Below, one piece after another: positions 16,007-25,025 of a stretch of 34,025 bases of DNA. Every line of letters starts with the position of its first letter. Positions within the stretch are counted from its first letter, which is position 1. The stretch lies in NCBI RefSeq assembly GCF_000423605.1, contig NZ_AUIH01000043.1, positions 1-34,025 on the forward strand. Direction: 5' to 3'. The translations under genes and the position numbers were made by a program. The notes beneath the pieces were generated by a model. The model had not been told where the DNA came from. It searched no databases and saw only the letters and a list, made by a program, of their open reading frames with translations. Source of the DNA: Saccharospirillum impatiens DSM 12546. GTDB lineage: Bacteria; Pseudomonadota; Gammaproteobacteria; Pseudomonadales; Natronospirillaceae.

Positions 16007-16867
16007 CTATTTGCCCATGAATTGTTCAGTGCGCCGCTGTTCATCGTCGCTGGCCGACTGGTGCAGCAGCCGCCGGAGTACGACGACCATGATCAGCACA
16101 CCCATCATGGCCGGTGGAATCCAGGTGAACAGTCCGCCCAGCACCTGATCGTCGATCGGTGCAATGGGCCAGGCTCGGCCACAAATTTCGTAAATATCGA
16201 AAAGAATATCCGGAGCCCCAACGATGTAGGCACCCAGAGCCAATTGCGGCACAGTGGCGACCCAGATCAACAGAATACGTTTGCCAAAGCCCAGCGTGCC
16301 CGACTTCACCGGCGAACGCGGGTCGAGAATCAGCCACCAGAACAGCAGACCATCGATGAACATCGACCAGTTCATCAGCAGGTACAGTGGCTGGCTCAGC
16401 ATGGCCCTGAAATGAATATCGGGTGTTAACCAGAAGAAGATCAACCCCGCGAACAAAAAAGCAGCCAGTGGCGGGAACTGAATGACCCGATAGGGCCACT
16501 GAACCCAGCCCGATTGCAGCGCCCGGGCGATGGCACTTTTAACGGCCCCTTCCGGGAAGCCCGCGGCCAGCGCCTTCCAGGGGTTTGAGCCCATCAGCAG
16601 TATCGCGGCCACGTGATGCAATGCCAGGTGTTGAATTCGGTGAATAAAAAACATGAACTGGGCGTAGTAGTCGAACCTTGTATGCATCACCGCATAGGCG
16701 AGCGATAGACCCAGCCAGAACAACACGGAACGCCAGACAGGCAGGGGATCACCCGAGCGTGCCAGAACTCGCTGCCCGCGAGCGTACAACAGACTGGTAC
16801 TGCCAAAAAACAGCACCGCAATCCAGGAGAACTCGTAGGGCAACAGAATGGTTAGCAAATCAGGCAC
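16007..16867 (-). CDS. CtaG (caa3-type) cytochrome c oxidase assembly membrane protein
   Basis: The 286-aa integral membrane protein has about seven hydrophobic helices. It contains the family's histidine-rich helix ends: YAVMHTRFDYYAQFMFFIHR, then IQHLALHHVAAILLMG. It begins with LLPYEFSWIAVLFFGSTSLL. This matches the caa3_CtaG family (PF09678), unrelated in fold to the Cox11-type CtaG, and implicated in copper-dependent oxidase maturation. The GTG start at 16867 has AAGGA five bases upstream; no better ATG exists in frame. The Sco gene follows after nine bases, and its ribosome binding site overlaps the end of this gene. Confidence 0.88.
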   Translation of the reverse strand: MPDLLTILLPYEFSWIAVLFFGSTSLLYARGQRVLARSGDPLPVWRSVLFWLGLSLAYAVMHTRFDYYAQFMFFIHRIQHLALHHVAAILLMGSNPWKALAAGFPEGAVKSAIARALQSGWVQWPYRVIQFPPLAAFLFAGLIFFWLTPDIHFRAMLSQPLYLLMNWSMFIDGLLFWWLILDPRSPVKSGTLGFGKRILLIWVATVPQLALGAYIVGAPDILFDIYEICGRAWPIAPIDDQVLGGLFTWIPPAMMGVLIMVVVLRRLLHQSASDDEQRRTEQFMGK

Positions 16868-17086
16868 GTCATTCCTTCGATAGCAGTCATCAGATATCGG
16901 GATCGGTTCAATCCCACAGCGCCACTGAGCCTACGGTTTGCCTGAAGTGCGGTCAACCAGGCGGGCATTAATCCGCCGCCGAGTGAAATTGATAGAGTGC
17001 GGGCTTCGGCGGGTTATCAACGCTTCAAACCCGCCAGGAGCCAAACCGGTGCGCCAACTCGCCTCAGTTACCTGCGCCCGCTAGGT

Positions 17087-18619
17087 TCAATACCCAACTC
17101 CGGCATACCGAACACCCGACAGCTCAGCGATGTCCCGTTTCCAACTGGTGAGGTCTTCGGGGTCGAAGTCGGCCAGGCGTGCATGGCCACAGGCGCGGGC
17201 CAGTACCTGCATCAGTTCAACACTGGCGCCCAGGTACCGCGCGAGTCGTTCGGCACTCTCATCCACGTTCAGGCGGGCTCGCAGTTCCGGCTTTTGAGTC
17301 GCGATTCCGGCCGGGCAATTGTTCGTGTTACACATGCGGGCTGCTACGCAACCGACGGCTTGAATGGCGGAGTTGGCGATGGCTACGGCGTCTGCTCCCA
17401 GAGCCAGGGCTTTGACAAAGTCTTCCGGCATACGCAGCCCGCCGGTGATGACCAGGGTGACATCACGACCGACGGTACGATCGAGATGGCGCCGCGCACG
17501 GGCCAATGCCGCCATGCTGGGCACGGATATATGGTTGCGGAAGATCAGCGGCGCCGCCCCGGTGCCGCCGCCTCGCCCGTCCAGAATGATGTAGTCGGCA
17601 CCGGCTTCCAGGGCAAAATCGATATCGGCTTCTATGTGGTTGGCCGAGAGTTTGAACCCGATCGGAATGCCGCCGGTGCGCTCACGCACTTCATCGCCCA
17701 CGGCTTTAAAGTCAGCCGGTGTCACCAGGTCGGTGAACGTTGCCGGAGAGATCGCATCCTGCCCCGGTTTCAACCCTCGCACTTCGGCGATTTTGTCGGT
17801 CACTTTGTTGCCTGGAAGGTGACCCCCGGTGCCAGTCTTCGCCCCTTGCCCGCCTTTAAAGTGGAAGGCCTGTACCCGGGCAACGGTGTCGATGTCCCAG
17901 CCAAACCGGGCTGACGCCAATTCGTAGAAGTAGCGAGAGTTCTCGGCTTGCTCTTCCGGCAGCATGCCTCCCTCGCCAGAGCAAATGCCGGTGCCGGCCA
18001 ATTCAGCGCCTTTGGAGAGCGCCACCTTGGCTTCCTGTGACAAGGCGCCAAAACTCATATCAGAGACAAACAGAGGGATATCCAGCACCAGAGGTTTGCG
18101 CGCCCGGGGGCCTATCACCGTGCGCGTCTCGACGTCGACGTCATCCAGCAACGGCTTGCGGGCCATCTGGGCGGGCAACAGTTGCAGATCATCCCAATGT
18201 GGCAGGTCTTTACGCGGCACGCCCATGGCCCCCATTTCGCCGTGATGCCCCAACTTGCTCAAGCCATCGCGGGCGAGTTCATGAATGCGGGCAACGGTGG
18301 GCTCTTCCGGGGTTGCTTCGGCTTTGGGAGCACCGGACTGGATCATCGAAGGGGCTTCATCGCCTTTGGCATAGTCGGCCAGTTTCTTGTGGGTCCCGTC
18401 GCAAAAGGGCTGGTCACCGGTCGACTTGCACTGGCATAACCAGGCATCGCCAGAAGACTCTGCCTTGAAGGTGACCGGCGTTATGCCGGTACCTTTGTGA
18501 GAACCGTCACAAAATGGTTGGTTGGACGACCGCCCGCAACGGCACCAGGTGTAGGACTCACCTGCTTTGAGTTCGACTTTGGCGGGTTTTTTATCGGCAA
18601 TAATAGGGTGTTCAGACAT
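17087..18619 (-). CDS. Glutamate-synthase-like FMN protein with two N-terminal CDGSH iron-sulphur domains
   Basis: The start is the ATG at 18619 (GGAG seven bases before); the frame extends upstream without support. Two CDGSH motifs occupy residues 26-41 (CRCGRSSNQPFCDGSH) and 62-77 (CQCKSTGDQPFCDGTH), each a 3Cys-1His ligand set for a [2Fe-2S] cluster. From about residue 115 the protein is the FMN barrel of glutamate synthase: VSDMSFGALSQEAKVALSKG, GIGFKLSANHIEAD-like strand, DYIILDGRGGGTGAAPLIF, and the [3Fe-4S] ligands C-x5-C-x4-C in GCVAARMCNTNNCPAGIATQ. The glutaminase domain is absent, so it is not a classical GltB. It is a probable redox oxidoreductase of unknown substrate. Confidence 0.9.
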   Translation of the reverse strand: MSEHPIIADKKPAKVELKAGESYTWCRCGRSSNQPFCDGSHKGTGITPVTFKAESSGDAWLCQCKSTGDQPFCDGTHKKLADYAKGDEAPSMIQSGAPKAEATPEEPTVARIHELARDGLSKLGHHGEMGAMGVPRKDLPHWDDLQLLPAQMARKPLLDDVDVETRTVIGPRARKPLVLDIPLFVSDMSFGALSQEAKVALSKGAELAGTGICSGEGGMLPEEQAENSRYFYELASARFGWDIDTVARVQAFHFKGGQGAKTGTGGHLPGNKVTDKIAEVRGLKPGQDAISPATFTDLVTPADFKAVGDEVRERTGGIPIGFKLSANHIEADIDFALEAGADYIILDGRGGGTGAAPLIFRNHISVPSMAALARARRHLDRTVGRDVTLVITGGLRMPEDFVKALALGADAVAIANSAIQAVGCVAARMCNTNNCPAGIATQKPELRARLNVDESAERLARYLGASVELMQVLARACGHARLADFDPEDLTSWKRDIAELSGVRYAGVGY

Positions 18620-18744
18620 AGAGGGCTCCAGCGCAAGTATCGGGTTCACGTCAATAAAGACTAGACGATGATCACGGCACGTGCGCTGAACCCTCGCGGG
18701 CAACGAATCAATTATTTACTCACGCCTTTCAGCAAGTATTGCTG

Positions 18745-19803
18745 TCAGCGGTTCTTGAGGCTCTTGTCTTTCTTAACCTGTCGAACCAGCTTACCGAAAG
18801 CCCTGTATCGCTGCTTGCGTTCCCAGGGTGTCTGCTGCGCGTTGACAGTCTCTCTTCGCAGCTTCAGAAAACGCCCAAGCCGGGCAGAGTCGAGAGATCC
18901 CTGTTCAACGGCCGCTGCTAATGCGCACCCCCGGTCACCCTGGTGCTGGCAATCATTGAACCGACACTGCCGGGCCAGTTCGACGATGTCATCAAACAGC
19001 TGATCGACGCCTTCACTGGCGTCCCCAAGTCGCAGTTCTCTCATACCGGGCGTGTCCACGATCCAGCCGCCATTGGGCAGTCGCACCATCTGACGAGCGG
19101 TGGTGGTATGGCGGCCTTTGGCGTCCTGCTCGCGAATGCCGGCGGTGCTGAATTGGCCGTCGCCCAGCAAGGTGTTCGTCAGCGTGGTTTTCCCCACTCC
19201 AGACGACCCGAGAATGGCCACCGTCTGCCCCGTGGCTAACCAGGGCTTCAGCAACTCGGCGGCGCTGTCATCAAGCGCATTAACCAGCACTACCGGTGTG
19301 TTGGCTTGCAGGGATTGTGCGGCCTCCCGGTAATGGTCTGCTGTATCGCTCAAATCGGCCTTCGTCAGTACCATGACCGGCATGGCCCCGGCATTCAGCG
19401 CCAGCGCCAGGTAGCGCTCAAGCCGTGCCTTGTTAAAGTCGGCATTGCAGGAAGACACGATAAACAGCGTGTCTATGTTAGCGGCTAACAGTTGCGGTTT
19501 TGGCTCAGTCCCCGAAGCCACACGCTGTAGCAAGGTCTGGCGGGTTAACACCACCAGCGATCCCGGCACATGCGGCTTCAGCCAGACCCAGTCGCCCACG
19601 GTCGGCCGCTCATCAATGGGCACTTCATGCCAGCGCTTTTCAAGGGGTTCGTGCCAGTGTGATCGTTCGCCGCGCAGTTGCAGCCGATCTCGATCGACAC
19701 CGAGGATGCGGGCAACAAGGCCACTTTCCAGTTGCTCTACTGTGAGTGTTTGTTGAAATAGCGGGCGCCAGCCAAGCTCTGCCAGCGAGATAGGAGTATT
19801 CAT
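18745..19803 (-). CDS. rsgA: Small ribosomal subunit biogenesis GTPase RsgA
   Basis: The 352-aa protein starts at the ATG at 19803 (GTG at 19833 is the alternative). An OB-fold occupies residues about 30-90. The circularly permuted GTPase follows, in the order G4 TKAD (147-150), G1 GSSGVGKT (199-206), G3 DTPG (250-253). The C-terminal zinc site is C280, C285, H287, C293 (QCRFNDCQHQGDRGC). RsgA binds the 30S subunit late in its maturation and hydrolyses GTP to release assembly factors. Length and motif order are normal. It is not in its common context with orn or psd, and the extended N-terminus suggests it might be a second RsgA-type copy. Confidence 0.9.
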   Translation of the reverse strand: MNTPISLAELGWRPLFQQTLTVEQLESGLVARILGVDRDRLQLRGERSHWHEPLEKRWHEVPIDERPTVGDWVWLKPHVPGSLVVLTRQTLLQRVASGTEPKPQLLAANIDTLFIVSSCNADFNKARLERYLALALNAGAMPVMVLTKADLSDTADHYREAAQSLQANTPVVLVNALDDSAAELLKPWLATGQTVAILGSSGVGKTTLTNTLLGDGQFSTAGIREQDAKGRHTTTARQMVRLPNGGWIVDTPGMRELRLGDASEGVDQLFDDIVELARQCRFNDCQHQGDRGCALAAAVEQGSLDSARLGRFLKLRRETVNAQQTPWERKQRYRAFGKLVRQVKKDKSLKNR

Positions 19804-20292
19804 CGATTTCCATGCCTGTATTGAGTCTGGCACAGGTCGCAGTTACGACGTTGCCCAGACAATAGCTGTCCAAACGCACATCAAACGGGTACGTCACGGT
19901 GAAGCAGCGGTAGGCGAGACGGGAAATCAACAAATGGTGGCAGTAACAGAAGCCACCAGCCTGATGTATAGCCAATCAGGGTTTACGGCGTTAAATCAGT
20001 CCCGAATCGCCGTGCAGACAATTGCCACTGTGGTTGAAGTAGACATAAAAAAGCGGGACCTCCTGTTTGGGGTTATCGGCTGGACAAGCGTCCAGCACCA
20101 CGAATTTTGCCACAAGAAGACGACCTATCATAGCGAAGGTTGTCGGGCTACCTGGTCGGGTTTGACCACGCTCCCAGGCAAGCAAGAATTAAGGAGCCTC
20201 TGAACAAGTCAGACGTTGACGCCACAATTGTATGGGTGTGTTTGTTGAAGCCCATCCTGAGTTACCCGTGTGTGAGGGTCCTGCAGAGTCAG
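19804..20292. other. Intergenic, 489 bp, no gene recognised
   Basis: Short frames on both strands have neither ribosome binding sites nor protein-like composition. A perfect hairpin, GCTGGAC-AAGC-GTCCAGC, lies at 20079-20096 without a T run. Around 20191-20210 the sequence GGAGCCTCTGAACAAGTC resembles, from memory, the end of some insertion sequences, but no partner repeat was found. Confidence 0.45.
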
Positions 20293-23145
20293 TTAAAGCC
20301 CTAACCCCCGGCTACAATTGAGTCGGTTCGAGGCGATATCGACCCAGAAGTCACCCTGAAAGCGGGCCTCCAGACGACCGAGTAAACGATTAAATTCCAC
20401 TGGGCTTGTACTGGCCAGATAGTCATTAACAACGGTTCCACTTATTGCCCCCGTCAGCTGGCGAGCGCCCGGTTCAACCAGACCAGCCGTGCTGCCCTCG
20501 TCCAGCATGTTGTGTCGGGTCAATGTCAGCTCCAGAGTTGAAATGGGTGGCAGATTGCTCTGTGCCGGGTCTATCGGTGCCGGATTATTCCACACCATTT
20601 GACGGCCTGTTTTCGTGCTGTCTAACCCGGTGCTCTCGCTGATACTGTAGGTGCCCGTGGCTCCGGCTGGTATCGCCGGGTCAAGGGTGAAGCTCATGCT
20701 TCCGGTGACACCGTTTGACAAATTCAGCCCTGTTAACGCTCCGCTGTCGTTAAAATCGATCGTCAGTACATCGTTTGTCATGTTGTGGCCGAAATCACCC
20801 TCGGCCCGACCATTCCACCAGCAGGTGCAATCGCCAGTCGTCAGTGTCACCTGGTCGGTGCGATCCGCGTCGGTTGGGTGAGTGGCCGTTACCGTCACTG
20901 AGCCCTCGCCCGTCGCTTCTACCACACCGCTGGAAACCAGTATTGCCGGACCACTGACCGACCAGTTTGCTGGCAAGTGATCACTCGTATCCGGGTCAAT
21001 GGCGGTAAACACTTGTTGATTGCCAACGGATAGGCAGGCACCGCCAGGCTTGATTAGTAACTGAGGTTGGCTGCTAATGACGGCCATGGTAGTAAGGCGT
21101 TCTGGCGGGCTGTCAGCTCCGCGTCCACGCACACCATCACGCGATTCGGCATACAGGGTCACGAAGAAATTCTCGGGCAGGTCTATTTCCTGCTCCGGCG
21201 CCGTGTAACGGTAGGTATAGACGCCCGTGTCTTCGCCGCTAATCACAGCGTTAAACACACCTAACGAGGAATCCAAATCAAACAGCTCTGAATCATTGAG
21301 ACTAACGTCGGCGGCGTTACTGACGGTGATGGTAAATTCGACCTGCTGACCGGGCTCTTCAATGCGGATCACATTGGGTGATTTGGTCACTTGAATGGCC
21401 GTACCACTGATTTCTCCGGAACCGACAGGGATGGGCGGATGCCAGGGCCCGAAATCAAAAACATCTTCTTTTGGTCCTGCCCTGAGTACTGTTGGAGCTT
21501 GCTCCTGACCAAAGAACACTGTCTCGTCCAGATCAAATCGGAAATTATTAAATCGGGTCTCCAACTGTTTGAACACGATGGGCCCGCCCGCCAGGCCATC
21601 CAGCTCAAGATCTACCCAGCGTTCCGGGTCGGTTCCATTCAGGTTAACCGTCCAACTGAAATAGGTTCGTTTGCCCACGAAATCATAACCTTCGTACAGA
21701 CTGCCGAGGGTGTTACTAATCGCCTGTTCAGCCAGGTCGGAGTCCTTAAACCGTTCCGACAATTTTTCCGATACCTTTCCGGCGACTTCGTCGACAGCGA
21801 TGCTCATCAACTCACCGGCCAGATCAATGGCATCGCTGGTGACGAACGCATTCACCCCCGTGACCAACATGGCCGGTGATGCGGCATCCTCTTGAGCGAC
21901 AACACCTGAAGCCGGTGACAGTTCGAGCTCTATATCGATCATGCAACAAGGTGCGAAGGCTCGCACCATACGAAACGAATCGTTGGCGTATCCGGCAATG
22001 CTAACGGCCATATCGGCGGTTTGCGAAAGAGCGACAACACTTGTTGCACCCTGAATGCCGGCCGGGCCCGAGGCGATCATTGAGGCAGCCCCAATCACCA
22101 TGACAACGTCTTCTGTAATGTCGATTCCCAGTTGTATGTCACGTTGCAGGCGATACATTTCTCCGTAGCGATCCATCCAGTATCTCAGCGAGTTCGGAGA
22201 ATTGATTTCAACAGGTGAGGGCAGCATCAGGTCTTGCAGCGGGTCGGCCAGAGTGGAGCGTGTGGTCGGTTCAAAATTGCGCCCTGGTGTCCCGCCAAAC
22301 GAGCCTGATCGCAGGTCTGGTGCCGTGCCTGCAGAGGCGGCCAGCAACGGCACAACCTCGTCGATCAAATCGCTATTTTGCTGAACAAAGGCAGTACGCT
22401 GACGAAGGCCGGTTTCCGGTGACCAGTGAGCCAATAGCCGGTTCATAACTTGGCGGGTGTGATCATCAAATGCCTTCTGGCGCAGGCCATTGGTATTATC
22501 CGGATTCCCGATGGCATGGTAAGCCCGAATCAGCGGCAGGTATTCGGCGCGCACACTGGCGGGCGTATCGATCATCGCTTGCAGGTCTGCCGGATAGTCC
22601 AACCCGTATGCTTCGGTAACGGTCTGCAACAGGGATTCCACTTCATCCAGCACTGAATTCAACGTAATGTCCGGGTTCGCCTGCGGCAGGGCCCCTACCG
22701 CGAGGTTCAATACACGGCTGTAACTGGCACCGTCGGTCAGCCGTAACGCCAACTCGGCTCCGTCCGGGTCGGCCAGGGGTGCTGACAGCCAGTAACGAGG
22801 TGTGTCGTCGCCATCACCGTCTTCACGGACCACAGCCGCAAAACCATTTTCACTGCTGTTTTCCGGCACCACGACCTGAGCATCCGATTGCAATCGGTAT
22901 TCGATGTACAAATCTGCTTCTGTGACGGAGGCTGGCACGTTGTTGAGTTCGACCCGGGTCAGCGGCGCGACCTCGGTTTGTCCCAGAGTCACAGCTGACA
23001 AATCCAGATCGTTTTCGGTTATGGCCGCTACAGCCAGTGGTGTTACCGTCTGGTCGGTCGACGAACCCGAAGAGCTTGAACTGTTGCAGCCAACCACCCC
23101 AAGTGTCACTGATAAAACAACACCCGCTACCCACCGCAGCTGCAT
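20293..23145 (-). CDS. Large lipoprotein with Ig-like domain (950 aa)
   Basis: The start is the ATG at 23145, with GGAGG seven bases upstream. It overlaps the preceding gene's stop by one base (TAATG). The signal peptide ends in LGVVGC with Asn at +2 and a Ser-rich linker (NSSSSSGSSTDQ). Residues about 150-470 are mainly helical (LDYPADLQAMIDTPASVRAE, YWMDRYGEMYRLQRDIQLGI) and include a Gly/Ala hydrophobic stretch near VVMVIGAASMIASGPAGIQG. The second half is beta-rich, with a cadherin/Ig-like segment and a BIg2-like domain (CLSVGNQQVFTAIDPDTSDH, SVTVTATHPTDADRTDQVTL). It is the third gene of the lipoprotein operon and probably exposed at the outer membrane. Function is not recognised. Confidence 0.75.
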   Translation of the reverse strand: MQLRWVAGVVLSVTLGVVGCNSSSSSGSSTDQTVTPLAVAAITENDLDLSAVTLGQTEVAPLTRVELNNVPASVTEADLYIEYRLQSDAQVVVPENSSENGFAAVVREDGDGDDTPRYWLSAPLADPDGAELALRLTDGASYSRVLNLAVGALPQANPDITLNSVLDEVESLLQTVTEAYGLDYPADLQAMIDTPASVRAEYLPLIRAYHAIGNPDNTNGLRQKAFDDHTRQVMNRLLAHWSPETGLRQRTAFVQQNSDLIDEVVPLLAASAGTAPDLRSGSFGGTPGRNFEPTTRSTLADPLQDLMLPSPVEINSPNSLRYWMDRYGEMYRLQRDIQLGIDITEDVVMVIGAASMIASGPAGIQGATSVVALSQTADMAVSIAGYANDSFRMVRAFAPCCMIDIELELSPASGVVAQEDAASPAMLVTGVNAFVTSDAIDLAGELMSIAVDEVAGKVSEKLSERFKDSDLAEQAISNTLGSLYEGYDFVGKRTYFSWTVNLNGTDPERWVDLELDGLAGGPIVFKQLETRFNNFRFDLDETVFFGQEQAPTVLRAGPKEDVFDFGPWHPPIPVGSGEISGTAIQVTKSPNVIRIEEPGQQVEFTITVSNAADVSLNDSELFDLDSSLGVFNAVISGEDTGVYTYRYTAPEQEIDLPENFFVTLYAESRDGVRGRGADSPPERLTTMAVISSQPQLLIKPGGACLSVGNQQVFTAIDPDTSDHLPANWSVSGPAILVSSGVVEATGEGSVTVTATHPTDADRTDQVTLTTGDCTCWWNGRAEGDFGHNMTNDVLTIDFNDSGALTGLNLSNGVTGSMSFTLDPAIPAGATGTYSISESTGLDSTKTGRQMVWNNPAPIDPAQSNLPPISTLELTLTRHNMLDEGSTAGLVEPGARQLTGAISGTVVNDYLASTSPVEFNRLLGRLEARFQGDFWVDIASNRLNCSRGLGL

Positions 23146-25022
23146 TATTGGACCTCCAACTGGGGAATACGCCACACACTTATTGGTCCTGCAAATTCAG
23201 CCGCTGCGGTAAACCAAAGTTGCCCGCCCACCTCAACCAGGTTGTCGATAATGGTGAAGCTCCCGTTTATCGACTGAGTCTGCGCCGGATCACGGCCTAC
23301 AAAATACAAACGCTCGCGATCATCATCGGTGATCCAGACGCCTCGTTGCGAATCTGCAGAGAAGAAGTGCGGTGGCCCGCTTGGGGGCGCATCAGTCGGC
23401 AAACCACTGATCTGCAAGGGTGCCGTGTTTGCTGCCGACCCATCGGTCAGCCACCATTGGCGGTCGCCGGGAGCTAGAATTGACGACTTGAACAACAAGC
23501 GATCGCCCAGGGCATTCATATCGAGATTGGCGGCTTCACTAATCGTCGTGAAATACCCATCACCCAGGCCAGGTACCCAGACCAGGCTGACGTCGCCGGA
23601 CTCAGTTGCTACTGCTAATTGCCGAGCTGACTGAAAGGCTGGTGGATTACGATCTGGATCCCAGGGACGGGTAAAAAAGAAAACACTCTCGCCCACCCGA
23701 ATGGGGTTAGAGGCCGTCTGAAAATCACTTTCATTTTTAGTGCTCGGGTCGGGATCAAACAGACGAATCGGGTCAGACACGCCATCCGTTCGCCACAGCG
23801 CTTCGCCATCATTGTCTTTGGCCGTAAAATAGAGGTAATCGCTGGTAACCGTCAGGTTCGAGGGCGCGCGTTGGTCTATAGTAAAATTCGGTATCGTCCA
23901 AAACGGTTCAACGTCCAGAGTTTCTGCATCAACTTTCAGTAATCGCCTGCCAGTACCCAGCGTCTGGGATATAAACAGGTCTCCATTAAAACCGATCACC
24001 CTGAGGCCAACACCCCCGGTAAAGGGTGTGATATCGGCCAGTTGACGGGCACCTCCCGAGGCTGCTTCATCAATCACATAGAAGCGATCAGTATTAATGT
24101 CTCCTGATGTGTAGGCAACAAAACCAACAACGCCATCGAGTTCAACAAAATAACGGGGAATCGCAATGTCGTGCACCTCGCTATCCACCAGGCGCCGGGT
24201 TCCTTCGGCCGTGCCATCGGTTACCCAGATGTCCGTTGGAGACAGACTTCCCTCATCGCGCTGCGCGGTGAAATACAACTGATCATTCACATTAAGGGTT
24301 TTGGTAAGACCGGCTTGCAACGACAGGTTCAGCGGTTCATAAACACTGCCTCCTGGCTCCTCGACAGCAATGTACTGAGTCGATGCCTCGCTACCGAGCG
24401 AAGACCAGAACACGGCGTCCGTTGAGGTTCCCGTAATCAGTGTATAAGCGCCTGCACGATTCAAGTCTCTCGGCTTGTCGGTGCCAAAGAAGGTTTCTTC
24501 GACGACTTCAACGGCGTCTCCAATATCGGCATTTTCCGGTACCAGCGGCACACCAACCTGCACGCGGGAATACACCGGTGCGTCGCCGGAGCGTTCACCT
24601 TCAATCTGCAACCAATACCGGGCTGAGGGAGACAACGCTTCGAGCGTCAGGGGCGAGCTGACATCGGGCCGATAATCACCGGAAGTGAGTGCACTGCATT
24701 GGGCAAACTGGTCGTTTATGGCTTCTCTGGCCAAACACAAATTGATGGTTGTAAAACCACCCCCTGTGGTGGTCCAGCTCAGCTCGAGCCCGGAGGTGGT
24801 ATTGGTCACGTCCAGATCAATACTCGCGGCGACAGGCTGAGGGTCACTTGGGCCGGGGTCGTCGTTTGGATCCGGGTCGGTTTGTCCGCTTGCGTCACCG
24901 CTGGAATCGGATGAATCGTCGCTGGAATTGCCTTCTGAGTTGCAACCGGCGACGGCCAGAATAAGACTCACCCACACCGGGATAAGCCAGCGAAACACAG
25001 CGTGTGAATTAACCAGACTCAT
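23145..25022 (-). CDS. Lipoprotein: FN3-like domain plus ELWxxDGT-repeat propeller
   Basis: The 625-aa product has a signal peptide ending in AVAGC (Asn at +2), then a 45-residue Ser/Asp/Pro linker. Residues about 68-160 look like a fibronectin type III domain (ASIDLDVTNTTSGLELSWTT, ARYWLQIEG). The rest carries ELWxxDGT-type repeats, seen as YFTAQRDEGSLSPTDIWVTD, YFTAKDNDGEALWRTDGVSD and QWWLTDGSAANTAPL, a family that folds as a propeller on cell-surface proteins. GAGGAG lies before the ATG at 25022 and overlaps the end of the upstream gene, which stops three bases earlier. It is the middle gene of the operon. No enzymatic motif was seen. Confidence 0.8.
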   Translation of the reverse strand: MSLVNSHAVFRWLIPVWVSLILAVAGCNSEGNSSDDSSDSSGDASGQTDPDPNDDPGPSDPQPVAASIDLDVTNTTSGLELSWTTTGGGFTTINLCLAREAINDQFAQCSALTSGDYRPDVSSPLTLEALSPSARYWLQIEGERSGDAPVYSRVQVGVPLVPENADIGDAVEVVEETFFGTDKPRDLNRAGAYTLITGTSTDAVFWSSLGSEASTQYIAVEEPGGSVYEPLNLSLQAGLTKTLNVNDQLYFTAQRDEGSLSPTDIWVTDGTAEGTRRLVDSEVHDIAIPRYFVELDGVVGFVAYTSGDINTDRFYVIDEAASGGARQLADITPFTGGVGLRVIGFNGDLFISQTLGTGRRLLKVDAETLDVEPFWTIPNFTIDQRAPSNLTVTSDYLYFTAKDNDGEALWRTDGVSDPIRLFDPDPSTKNESDFQTASNPIRVGESVFFFTRPWDPDRNPPAFQSARQLAVATESGDVSLVWVPGLGDGYFTTISEAANLDMNALGDRLLFKSSILAPGDRQWWLTDGSAANTAPLQISGLPTDAPPSGPPHFFSADSQRGVWITDDDRERLYFVGRDPAQTQSINGSFTIIDNLVEVGGQLWFTAAAEFAGPISVWRIPQLEVQ

Positions 25023-25025
25023 GGC

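Noticed and set aside
16899-16915. GGGAT / ATCCC stem around CGGTTCA, resembling a tRNA T-arm
   Set aside because: No acceptor, D or anticodon arms could be built around it in either direction.
16997-17914. 305-aa plus-strand open frame
   Set aside because: It is antisense to the conserved FMN barrel of the glutamate-synthase-like protein, with no ribosome binding site or known motif.
20191-20210. Sequence resembling an insertion-sequence terminus (GGAGCCTCTGAACAAGTC)
   Set aside because: No inverted partner, transposase remnant or target duplication was found nearby; the resemblance is from memory only.
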